Positions 7,214 to 14,924 of a stretch of 42,196 nt of DNA are shown here, piece by piece. The translations under genes and the position numbers were made by a program. Below the pieces are notes generated by a model. That model saw nothing but the letters and a program-made list of their open reading frames with translations. It searched no databases and was not told the origin of the DNA. The stretch is from an uncultured Monoglobus sp. (GTDB taxonomy: Bacteria > Bacillota > Clostridia > Monoglobales > Monoglobaceae), in the NCBI GenBank assembly GCA_947624775.1, contig CANQLT010000011.1, positions 1-42,196 on the forward strand, in the 5' to 3' direction. Each line of letters begins with the position of its first letter. Positions within the stretch are counted from its first letter, which is position 1.

Positions 7214-7595
7214 TAATTTTATAAACAGCTTAAATGTGCTAAAAAGCGCGGATTTTGAATATGCAAATGAAAACGAAATATACAGAACCGGAATTATCGG
7301 TCAGTTCAGTTTGACCTTTGAACTCGCTTGGAAAGCTCTGCAGGCGGTTCTGAGACTGCACGGCGTTGCGGAGGCGGAAACCGGCTCGCCGAGAGAGATC
7401 TTGCAGCTCGGTTATAAATGCGGATTTTTGAACGACTCCGCAGTATGGCTTGCGATGCTGAAAAAGCGAAATGCTTCCGTGCATATTTACGATGAGGAAA
7501 GTGTAGACGAACTTATATTGCTGATCCGCGGCAGCTTTATCCCCGCCTTCGGTGCGCTTGCTGAAACATTGAAAATTAAAATAATTGCCGAATAG
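7200..7595 (+). CDS. hepT: HepT-like HEPN toxin (HI0074-type nucleotidyltransferase-associated protein)
   Basis: A 131-residue all-helical HEPN protein of the 'nucleotidyltransferase substrate binding' family. The signature RX4HXY is intact as R90, H95 and Y97 in RNASVHIY; in this family R and H form the RNase site and Y is the residue AMPylated by MntA. The upstream segment QFSLTFELAWKALQ and the SPREILQLGYKCG region are also typical of HI0074 relatives. AAGGAG (7186-7191) inside mntA and an ATG at 7200 give a 14-base overlap. The next gene, the second mgtE, starts 40 bases later. Likely an ribonuclease toxin kept silent by MntA; with all catalytic residues present I see no sign of decay. 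Toxicity is inferred, not shown. Confidence 0.9.
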   Translation: MKKLDNFINSLNVLKSADFEYANENEIYRTGIIGQFSLTFELAWKALQAVLRLHGVAEAETGSPREILQLGYKCGFLNDSAVWLAMLKKRNASVHIYDEESVDELILLIRGSFIPAFGALAETLKIKIIAE

Positions 7596-7619
7596 TTAAG
7601 TCCGGGAATAATCGTACAA

Positions 7620-9012
7620 GAAAGAAGGTGCCCTTATGCCCGATATTATAAATATAGACGAGACAGCCGAGCTCATAACCGAGTATTTAAAAGAGCGAAA
7701 GTTTGGGAGCATAAGGGAGCTGTTTGTCTCTATGGAGCCCGCGGACATAGCGCAGCTATTAGGCGAGGTTGACGACAGCCGTCTGCCGATACTGTTTCGG
7801 ATACTGCCCAAGGAATTGGCGGCGGAAGCCTTTGTTGAGATGGACAGCGACGAGCAGGAGCTTTTGATAAACGCGTTCAACGACCGCGAGCTCAAGGACG
7901 TTATAGACGAGCTGTTCGTGGATGACGCGGTTGACCTTATCGAAGAAATGCCCGCAAATGTGGTAAAGCGCATACTGCGCCACACCGATCCCGAGACGCG
8001 AAGCGCCATAAATGATATACTGCGCTATCCAAAGGACAGCGCGGGCAGCATAATGACGACCGAGTATGTGAGCCTTCGGCCCGACATGACTGTGTCGGAC
8101 GCGTTTGAGCGAATACGCCGCACCGGAGTCGACAAAGAGACGATATACACTTGCTATGTGATAAAGCCCAACCGTAAGCTGCTGGGGCTGGTGTCGGTGC
8201 GTGAGCTTTTGCTCTCGGAATACAACACCGCGGTCAGCGACATAATGGAGACCAACATAATCAGCGTTGAGACCACAGAGGACAGAGAGGACGTTGCGAA
8301 CAAGTTCGACAAATACGACTTCATATCCCTGCCGGTGGTCGACAAGGAAAACCGTCTTGTGGGAATCGTCACGTTTGACGACGCTATTGACGTTCTGCGT
8401 GAGGAGCACAGCGAGGATATCCAGAAGATGAGCGCGGTAAGCCCCAGCGATGAGAATTATTTTAAGATTCCCGTTTGGAAGCACGCCAAGAACCGCATAG
8501 TGTGGCTGCTGTTGCTGATGCTTTCGGCGACGGTCACGGGAACCATAATCAACAACTATCAGACGGCCTTCACCGCTATGCCGATCTTGGTCGGTTTTAT
8601 CCCTATGCTTATGGACACGGGCGGAAATTGCGGAGCTCAAAGCTCTACCATGATAATCTGCGGCCTGGCGCTCGGCGAGATGCGGCCCAGAGACATTGCG
8701 AAAATTTTGCTCAAAGAGTTCGGGATAGCGCTGATCTCGGGCATCACTATGGCGCTTGTCAACTGTGTGAGAGTTTTTATCATGTACAAAGGCGACAATC
8801 CGCTGTTCCTGTCGGTGACGACGGGTCTCAGCCTTGTGGGTATTGTCATGCTGGCTAATTGCCTCGGCGCGCTGCTGCCGGTTCTGGCCAAGCTGTGCCG
8901 CATGGACCCGGCGCTCATGGCGCAGCCGCTTATCACCACGATAATGGACGCTTTCTCTTGCTTTATATTCTTCAACATAGCGCTGTTCATCATGACCCGC
9001 GGATTTGTGTGA
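7620..9012. repeat. Direct repeat copy B: second mgtE and its ribosome site
   Basis: Partner of 5506-6898. Identical blocks are 7620-7862 and 8221-8567; the part between has almost only synonymous differences, and the part after 8567 has about a dozen amino-acid changes. The 721 bases between the copies hold the MntA-HepT pair. Confidence 0.95.
7636..9012 (+). CDS. mgtE: MgtE-type Mg2+ channel, copy 2
   Basis: A second full-length MgtE of 458 residues. The N domain and CBS pair (residues 1-about 310) match copy 1 except for one Asp-to-Glu change. The membrane domain differs at about 13 positions. The pore signature reads MDTGGNCGAQSSTMIICGLA: Gly-to-Asp is a common variant in clostridial MgtE, but the usual Arg of IIRGLA is Cys here, which is unusual. 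The TM5 motif MDPALMAQPLITTIMDA keeps the pore aspartate. The reading frame is intact and almost all differences outside the membrane domain are synonymous, so it is probably functional rather than a pseudogene. It is last in the operon; a separate promoter follows at 9029. Confidence 0.95.
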   Translation: MPDIINIDETAELITEYLKERKFGSIRELFVSMEPADIAQLLGEVDDSRLPILFRILPKELAAEAFVEMDSDEQELLINAFNDRELKDVIDELFVDDAVDLIEEMPANVVKRILRHTDPETRSAINDILRYPKDSAGSIMTTEYVSLRPDMTVSDAFERIRRTGVDKETIYTCYVIKPNRKLLGLVSVRELLLSEYNTAVSDIMETNIISVETTEDREDVANKFDKYDFISLPVVDKENRLVGIVTFDDAIDVLREEHSEDIQKMSAVSPSDENYFKIPVWKHAKNRIVWLLLLMLSATVTGTIINNYQTAFTAMPILVGFIPMLMDTGGNCGAQSSTMIICGLALGEMRPRDIAKILLKEFGIALISGITMALVNCVRVFIMYKGDNPLFLSVTTGLSLVGIVMLANCLGALLPVLAKLCRMDPALMAQPLITTIMDAFSCFIFFNIALFIMTRGFV

Positions 9013-9028
9013 TTTTTAGTAATAAGTA

Positions 9029-9057
9029 TTGACACCGTTATAGTTTTTTGTTATAAT
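9029..9057 (+). promoter_or_regulatory. Consensus promoter for the SH3b protein
   Basis: Perfect TTGACA (9029-9034) and perfect TATAAT (9052-9057) with a 17-base spacer, about 65 bases before the gene start. Confidence 0.9.
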
Positions 9058-9121
9058 ATGCCAATAAGAACCGATTTATTAAAGTGAGATAAAAATATAA
9101 TATAAGAAAGGGCGGATTAAA

Positions 9122-9826
9122 ATGTTAAAAAAGTATATTGCCGCAATATTGTCGGTTATAACTATAATATCAATAATTGCGGTTCCGGTTTGCGCGAGCG
9201 AAACCATGTATGTTTGCAATGTGAAAGACTCGGTCTATTTGAGAAAGTCTCCCGGTTCCGGCAGCTATTACACGACCATTCCGGTAGGCACCGCGGTTAC
9301 CAGCTTGGGCTGGCAGAAAGGCAGTGACGGAATCGGATATAATCAGGTTTTATATAACGGTCAGAAAGGCTGGGTCAAATCGGAATATCTGTCCAAAGCC
9401 AGAAATAATGCACTTGCCGGCGAAACCGTGTATATCGCCAATGTGAAAAACTCGGTGTATTTGAGAAAATCCCCCGGCTCCGGCAGCTATTACACGACCA
9501 TTCCGGTGGGCACCGCGGTGCTCAGCATCGGCTGGCAAAAGGGCAGCGACGGGATCGGATACAATCAGGTTGTGTATAATGGCCAAAAGGGTTGGGTCAA
9601 ATCCGAATATATCAAAAAATCGTCGTCATCGAATGTTGTGACATCGGCAGAGCAAGCGAAACAAATAGTAAGGCAGCGCAAGAAACTTAGCGGAAATTAC
9701 ACAATTACTGCCAAAGATATGGGAAGTTACTATTTGGTTAACGTCAAAAAAAGCGGTTCCGAATACTCGTGTCATGTTTCAAAGGAAACCGGTGCTATTT
9801 CAAACGAAGCGGGCGGCGGTGTTTAA
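9122..9826 (+). CDS. Secreted protein with two tandem SH3b repeats
   Basis: A 234-residue exported protein. Residues 1-25 are a signal peptide (basic start, hydrophobic core, cleavage near VCASE). Two bacterial SH3 domains follow at about 28-92 and 100-164; they are nearly identical, each with SVYLRKSPGSGSYYTTIP, broken off here, and YNGQKGWVKSEY. Such near-identity suggests recent internal duplication. After a Ser-rich linker, residues about 176-234 form a small domain (ITAKDMGSYYLVNVKKSG) that resembles a PepSY-like or inhibitor fold, uncertain. SH3b domains usually bind peptidoglycan, so it is likely a wall-associated protein. No catalytic domain is present. It stands alone between its own consensus promoter and a hairpin. 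Confidence 0.85.
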   Translation: MLKKYIAAILSVITIISIIAVPVCASETMYVCNVKDSVYLRKSPGSGSYYTTIPVGTAVTSLGWQKGSDGIGYNQVLYNGQKGWVKSEYLSKARNNALAGETVYIANVKNSVYLRKSPGSGSYYTTIPVGTAVLSIGWQKGSDGIGYNQVVYNGQKGWVKSEYIKKSSSSNVVTSAEQAKQIVRQRKKLSGNYTITAKDMGSYYLVNVKKSGSEYSCHVSKETGAISNEAGGGV

Positions 9827-9850
9827 AAAGGATTTCGAATAATTTCGCGA

Positions 9851-9880
9851 CTCCGAGGGTTTTAAACCTCGGAGCCGCTT
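9851..9880 (+). terminator. Hairpin terminator between convergent genes
   Basis: CTCCGAGG (9851-9858) pairs with CCTCGGAG (9867-9874), followed by a short T-run (CCGCTTTT). The T-run is weak but the hairpin lies exactly between the convergent SH3b and SLH genes. Confidence 0.65.
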
Positions 9881-9896
9881 TTGCTATTGGATTTTA

Positions 9897-12746
9897 TTAT
9901 TTTACTATAACCATTTCTTGAACTTCGTCCTGATATATCTTCACGAACAGTCTGGCTTCGTTGCCTTCCTCGTAAATTTCTATATCGGCCGCGGATACCA
10001 CGGATATGGGATTTCTGCTCCTTGCGGAATCATACATATAGACCGTGGCGTCTCCGGTTGAGTAGTTGTATATCTCGCCCGACACGTCGATGTTCACGCT
10101 GCCGCTGAATTTGCGGGTCACCTTGCCGTAGACCGTGGTGAGATCGTTTGTGACCTTTGTGAGCGTCTCGGATTCCTTGTTGTCGGAATTAAACAGCACG
10201 GTTATTCCGTCGATCTCGCCTTTCGCGTTGGTCTTGTATTGGATGATGTCGCCTGTCTCAAGAGCCTCGCCGCCCTTTCTGAGCACGCTCTTGTCCGCCG
10301 CCAGCAGCTCGACTTTTTCGCCGCCGCTGTAGCCGTACAGCTTGTCGGTGTACTCGTAGTCCTCGTTCTGGACCTCCGCGATATAGTCAACGACCGTTAT
10401 CGGGGATTCCGCGGCAGTGACGCCTACGGAGCTTGTTATAACGACCGCATTGGCGGTGTAGTTTTCCTGCAGGTCGTAGATGATCGCGTCATAGGTCGAG
10501 TCGTTGGAGAGGGTCGCCTGTGTTCTGATCGAGTATTTGTCGGTATCGTCGCCAGCGGATGCGGGAATGTCAAAGATTATCGTGTCGTCGGTTATTCCCA
10601 CGTTGCCCAGCTTGCCTGATGCGCGCTTGTAGACCATGCCGTCGCGGCTGATGTTCTTGGTGAACTTGTCTATCGCGGGCGCGCCCGTTCCCGTGCCGTC
10701 GGCCGCGGTCTCGATCGCGGTGATCTTGCCGTCGCTGTTGGTTTCGTAAACTATCAGCTGCTCGGTCGTGTCTCCGCCGGGAGCCAGAGCCGTTACAACT
10801 TCCTCGGGCGTCTTTGAGTAGTTCTCGTTAAGTCTCATTCTGGTTCCGCTCTCCAGGATCACGGTCTCGCCGTCCTTGGTGAACAGCATGAACTGAGCCG
10901 TTTTGTCAAAGCCGTCGTTCATAGCCGCGCCCACAAGGTAAGCGTAGTTGGTGGTGATTGCCGAGTCGGAGCCGGTCCTTGTGTTGACCGCCGCGATCTT
11001 GTCCTCTATATCAAGATAGAAGGTTCCGCGGTCGCGTATTTTTATCTCGTTGGGATAGCTCGAGGCCTTTTCGTAGATCTCCGAGCTTTCGCCGATCCTG
11101 TAGCCGTCGTCCGATACCTCGGTTACCGAGCCGGTTACGGAAGCGTCGGAAACGTAGGCCTTGATGAGGTTGCTGTCCTCGCTAACGGTGTACGAAAGCA
11201 CGTTCCATTCCTTGAGGTCCTCAAGTCCGATCCTGTAGCCGTCTTTCACAATGCTGTATTTTACTTCCTCGTTGTTTTCGTCAAATACCAGCGAGCCGTT
11301 CAGATACTTGTCGGTCACTCTGCCTGTCACATCTGATACGGTGTCGATAACCAGATTCTTGAAGTGGTTCACGAATACAATATCATAAACTCCGTTCACA
11401 TCCGAGTCAAGCAGAACAAGGTTGCCGCTCTCGGGTTTTAAGTCGTCAAGGTCCGTATCCGATTTATATTTGCCGTTGTAAATATAGACCGCGTCTTTTG
11501 TGATTGTCGATGTTCTGGTTCTTCTGTCGTTTACTCTGTCGGCCCAGTATTCAACCGTTCTGTCATCCTCGCCTGTCACGTCAACTATATCCGACGAGTT
11601 GAGAGTCAGGGTGTTGTTCTTGCCCTGCTGCTCGGTTACGAGAATCAGGGTCTTTTCGTCCGTCTGCTTGTCTATTCTGGCATAATATAAAACGTTGTAG
11701 CCCAGCATCTGAGCCGCGGTAGTGTTTCCTGCCAGATAGGTCTGTTCGCCAATCTGTATTCTGTCCTCGGCGGTCGTGGAGCCGCCTTTCAGCGAGGTTT
11801 CATCCGTTCCGGTTATCTGTCCGTAAGCCTTTTCAACGTTCAGCCTGTCATAGAGCAGCGTTTTGTCAACGACTTCGTATCTGCTCTCCGAGCCGTAGCC
11901 CACCTGCTCCATCAGGTTGACGGTCATGGCGTTGAACACCAGCTGAGCGATGTCGCCTCTCTTGGCGGGCTCGGACGCCGCCGCGTCGATGCCGCGAAGC
12001 AGCTGGTTAGACGAGGCGATGAACATATATCCGGTCGGATATCCGCCCTTGTCGTTGGCGGCGGGCTCATAGCCCAGCGCGCGGACGATGATCGTCACAG
12101 CCTCCTCGAACGTCACATAGTCGTCGGGTCTGAATGTGCCCTCGGCGTCGCCCATGACCATGCCTTGCTGATCGGCAACGTTTATCGCGCCGGTCGCCCA
12201 GTGGTCGTCGGGCACGTCGGGGAATCCGGTTGCGCCGCCCGAGCTTTTAACGACGTCCTCAAGTCCGATCGAGTATACCGCGACTTTTGCCATTTCGCTT
12301 CTGAGTATCGGGTCGTCGGGTCTGAAGGCTCCGTCCTCGGCGTCGCCCACCATTATGCCCAGCGCGCCCAGAAGTTCGGCGGCTTCGGCGTATTTGGTGT
12401 CGGCGATATCGGGCGACAGTGCCACGCGCACATTGCTGTATCTCGACTGCGCCTGATCGCCGCTTATCGGCTGCGCCGCCATGCCGTTGTACTTCGAGCC
12501 GTTTTCTATAAGGTTGGTGCTCACTCCGTTTGTAACGTCGACCGTGCCGTCGGCGTTGGTGCCGTCAAAGGAGATTATCTCGGCTTCGCGGCCGTTGTTT
12601 ATGCCGGGTCCCGCGGCAGTAGGCTCGCTCGAAGCCGCGGTGTCCGTTCCTTTATTGGGCATTATGTCGGCGTACGCGGTGATGCCCGCCGCCGAATACA
12701 GAGCTATGCTCAGTGCCGTGATAAAGGAAATGAAAGTTTTTTTCAT
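9897..12746 (-). CDS. Large S-layer-homology domain protein
   Basis: A 949-residue exported protein. Residues 1-27 are a signal peptide; a low-complexity spacer follows. Three SLH domains occupy about 115-285: the first with LLGALGIMVGD and FRPDDPILRSEMAKV, the second with FPDVPDDHWA and GTFRPDDYVTFEEAV, the third degenerate (SNQLLRGI, AKRGDIAQLVFNAM). SLH domains bind pyruvylated secondary wall polymer. The remaining 650 residues are beta-rich with many short strands and Asp/Gly turns and no enzyme motif I recognise; repeated phrases such as DGYRIG suggest internal repeats. It is likely an S-layer or surface-coat protein. An AGGAGG site precedes the start. It is divergent from another SLH gene and shares a 264-base control region with it. 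Confidence 0.9.
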   Translation of the reverse strand: MKKTFISFITALSIALYSAAGITAYADIMPNKGTDTAASSEPTAAGPGINNGREAEIISFDGTNADGTVDVTNGVSTNLIENGSKYNGMAAQPISGDQAQSRYSNVRVALSPDIADTKYAEAAELLGALGIMVGDAEDGAFRPDDPILRSEMAKVAVYSIGLEDVVKSSGGATGFPDVPDDHWATGAINVADQQGMVMGDAEGTFRPDDYVTFEEAVTIIVRALGYEPAANDKGGYPTGYMFIASSNQLLRGIDAAASEPAKRGDIAQLVFNAMTVNLMEQVGYGSESRYEVVDKTLLYDRLNVEKAYGQITGTDETSLKGGSTTAEDRIQIGEQTYLAGNTTAAQMLGYNVLYYARIDKQTDEKTLILVTEQQGKNNTLTLNSSDIVDVTGEDDRTVEYWADRVNDRRTRTSTITKDAVYIYNGKYKSDTDLDDLKPESGNLVLLDSDVNGVYDIVFVNHFKNLVIDTVSDVTGRVTDKYLNGSLVFDENNEEVKYSIVKDGYRIGLEDLKEWNVLSYTVSEDSNLIKAYVSDASVTGSVTEVSDDGYRIGESSEIYEKASSYPNEIKIRDRGTFYLDIEDKIAAVNTRTGSDSAITTNYAYLVGAAMNDGFDKTAQFMLFTKDGETVILESGTRMRLNENYSKTPEEVVTALAPGGDTTEQLIVYETNSDGKITAIETAADGTGTGAPAIDKFTKNISRDGMVYKRASGKLGNVGITDDTIIFDIPASAGDDTDKYSIRTQATLSNDSTYDAIIYDLQENYTANAVVITSSVGVTAAESPITVVDYIAEVQNEDYEYTDKLYGYSGGEKVELLAADKSVLRKGGEALETGDIIQYKTNAKGEIDGITVLFNSDNKESETLTKVTNDLTTVYGKVTRKFSGSVNIDVSGEIYNYSTGDATVYMYDSARSRNPISVVSAADIEIYEEGNEARLFVKIYQDEVQEMVIVK

Positions 12747-12827
12747 TTTCAGTCCTCCTATTAAAAAATAGTGTTGTTTTATTTTTTTACAAAGTTAGTA
12801 TTCACTGAGCAAATGAAAATACACCGA

Positions 12828-12857
12828 AAACATTATGGTAATATTGACATAATGTTT
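12828..12857. promoter_or_regulatory. Perfect 10-bp inverted repeat between the divergent SLH genes
   Basis: AAACATTATG (12828-12837) and CATAATGTTT (12848-12857) are perfect inverted arms around a 10-base centre. The arms overlap the probable promoter of the minus-strand SLH gene. The core ATAATGTTT also occurs twice in the repeat array upstream of the glycosyltransferase. Confidence 0.65.
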
Positions 12858-12860
12858 GAA
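12832..12860 (-). promoter_or_regulatory. Probable promoter of the large SLH protein gene
   Basis: On the minus strand TTCAAA (12855-12860) and CATAAT (12832-12837) are 17 bases apart, about 85 bases before the start codon. The -35 match is only 4 of 6. Confidence 0.45.
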
Positions 12861-12911
12861 AAATGTGTATTTGTTACAAAATTGTAAAGAAAAACACAAA
12901 AAATTAAAATT

Positions 12912-12942
12912 TTGACAGTTGCATTATTATAGAACCTATGGT
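12912..12942 (+). promoter_or_regulatory. Possible promoter of the second SLH protein gene
   Basis: A perfect TTGACA (12912-12917) is followed after 19 bases by TATGGT (12937-12942); the spacing and -10 are poor. It lies 68 bases before the start codon. Confidence 0.35.
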
Positions 12943-13010
12943 ATATTTAAATGAGACAAGTATCAACATAATGTGTATGTAATTATGTAATTATATAGGA
13001 GGTAAAATCA

Positions 13011-14855
13011 ATGATGAAATTCAAGAGAATTATCGCATCGGCGCTGTGCGGCGCGGTTATCGCGATGTCCGCGGCGGTCCCGGTTTTGGCTAAAACCTTT
13101 CCCGATGTTGAGGACGACGCGTCGGTATCCTGGGCCAAGGCCTCCATCAACAGCATGACCGACAAAGGCTACATAAAAGGCTATGACGACGGAAACTTCA
13201 AGCCCCAGCAGGCTATCACCAAGGTGGAGGCGCTGCTGCTTATGTCCAGAATCATGGGCGTTGACGAGCAGGATTATGAAATGTCGGTCGACTGGGCAAA
13301 AGAAAATTACGAGGACACGGTGACGGCTATCAATTCGCAGTATCCGAGCGAGCTGAGCTATCTCATGTATCTCAACGTGCTCAACCTGACTGATCTGCGC
13401 AATTACGCCTCGAGCGCCAATGCCAATACCTCGCTGCTCAGGTGGCAGGCGGCGTACCTGATGGTGAAACTGGCCGGAAAAGATTACGACGCGCAGCAGC
13501 TTGAGATAACGGACAAGAGCGTTTATTCCGATTTTGACAAGATCCCGGCGGAGGCTCAGAAGTACGTGGTATACGCCACAAACGCAAACATCATGAACGG
13601 TATGGGTCAGGACGAGAACGGCAAGGATTATTTCTCGCCCGATACGACTTTGACGCGCGCCCAGATGGCGGTGCTGCTCGACCGAATGATCACCATGCTC
13701 GGAAAGACAGCTACGCTGGGAACGGTTGACTCGATCGACTACGAGACAGGCGCGATCGAGATCGCGACCCAGGACGGACGCACCGAGGGCTGCGAGACCG
13801 AAATCGGCACAGTTATCAAGTTTGATGGCAAAGACGCCAAGATCGACGATATAGAAAAAGGCGACGAGATCATGGTTACTTTCACAAGCGACTCTCCCAG
13901 ACTTGTTGAGGCGATAGCGGGCCAGACGGTCGAGACGGTTTACGGCGTTATCGGTCAGCTCAGCGAGAGCGGCGGACGCCAGCAGTTAATTATCAGAGAC
14001 CCCGAGACCGACGACAAGGGCACGACTTATGACGTTTCGCCTTCCTGCGTTTACAGCATAAAGGGTGCGCGCGGTACGTTTAAGGACCTCAAGGTCGGCA
14101 ACAACATCGAGGCGGTCCTGACGGGCGGCACGATCACATCGGTCACTGTGAACGAGAAGGAGACCTCGGTCAGCGGCGTGTTTGAGAGCTTGCAGGGCGA
14201 AAATTCGAGTGATTCCTACATAGTTCTATATGACGAGAAAGCCGACAAGACGACGAATTATCAGCTCTCTACGGGAACTGTTTCCGTAAAGCGCAACGGT
14301 GCTATCGCAAATCTCCGCGACCTGAGCCGCGGCGATGAGGTCACTCTCACAATGACAAACGGCAGAGTTACGCAGGTCAGCGCCAAGAGCGACACATCCG
14401 AGCATGTGGGCACGATCAGAGAGATCGTGCTGAGCGACAAGCCCGAAATCACAATAGAGATTGACGGTAAGAATGAGACATACTATATGTCAACCGCCAC
14501 AAAAGTCAAGGTGAACAACGTTGACGGAACGATCTACGATCTCCGCCCCGGCAACTCGGCCAGCATAGTGGTTGACGGCAGCATGCTGTCGAGCATAGAG
14601 TCAAGCGCCACCGCTACATACGGAAAGACTTCCGTTTCCGGCAAGGTCCAGAGCGTCAACAACACGCTGAAGGTCATCTCGCTGCAGGGCGTGGGCGGAT
14701 CAACCGAGACGGTTTACTACGACTCGTCAACGACGTTCCTCAAGTCAAACGGCAAGTCCGCCACGGCTAAGGACATAGTTGCGGGAAGCAACCTGAGCGT
14801 GACAGGCTCCGACACGACCGGCTACTTCGTGGCAACGATAATCATTATAGACTAA
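13011..14855 (+). CDS. S-layer-homology domain protein with C-terminal beta repeats
   Basis: A 614-residue exported protein. Residues 1-28 form a signal peptide ending near PVLAKTF. Three SLH-type units follow at about 29-230: the first with FPDVEDDASVSWAKAS and GYDDGNFKPQQAITKVEA, the third with ATNANIMNGMG and FSPDTTLTRAQMAVLLDRM; the middle unit is degenerate. From about 235 the protein consists of short repeated beta modules of about 75 residues with phrases like GTVDSIDYETGAIEI, VYSIKGARGTFKDLKVGN and VKVNNVDGTIYDLRPGN, each a strand pair followed by a 'D(L/I)xxGD' turn. It is probably an abundant S-layer or outer wall protein. The ribosome site AGGAGGT lies 7 bases before the first of two ATGs. 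A strong terminator follows. Confidence 0.9.
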   Translation: MMKFKRIIASALCGAVIAMSAAVPVLAKTFPDVEDDASVSWAKASINSMTDKGYIKGYDDGNFKPQQAITKVEALLLMSRIMGVDEQDYEMSVDWAKENYEDTVTAINSQYPSELSYLMYLNVLNLTDLRNYASSANANTSLLRWQAAYLMVKLAGKDYDAQQLEITDKSVYSDFDKIPAEAQKYVVYATNANIMNGMGQDENGKDYFSPDTTLTRAQMAVLLDRMITMLGKTATLGTVDSIDYETGAIEIATQDGRTEGCETEIGTVIKFDGKDAKIDDIEKGDEIMVTFTSDSPRLVEAIAGQTVETVYGVIGQLSESGGRQQLIIRDPETDDKGTTYDVSPSCVYSIKGARGTFKDLKVGNNIEAVLTGGTITSVTVNEKETSVSGVFESLQGENSSDSYIVLYDEKADKTTNYQLSTGTVSVKRNGAIANLRDLSRGDEVTLTMTNGRVTQVSAKSDTSEHVGTIREIVLSDKPEITIEIDGKNETYYMSTATKVKVNNVDGTIYDLRPGNSASIVVDGSMLSSIESSATATYGKTSVSGKVQSVNNTLKVISLQGVGGSTETVYYDSSTTFLKSNGKSATAKDIVAGSNLSVTGSDTTGYFVATIIIID

Positions 14856-14870
14856 GACAAAACAGAACAA

Positions 14871-14901
14871 GCGGCCCCAAAAAACACGGGGCCGCTTTTT
14901 T
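14871..14901 (+). terminator. Intrinsic terminator of the SLH gene
   Basis: GCGGCCCC (14871-14878) pairs with GGGGCCGC (14888-14895), followed by six Ts. Confidence 0.95.
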
Positions 14902-14924
14902 ATGCGTTAAATTTTAAGATTTAT

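Noticed and set aside
5506-9012. Composite transposon with mgtE copies as flanking elements
   Set aside because: The repeats are protein-coding genes with no transposase, terminal inverted repeats or visible target duplications; tandem duplication is simpler.
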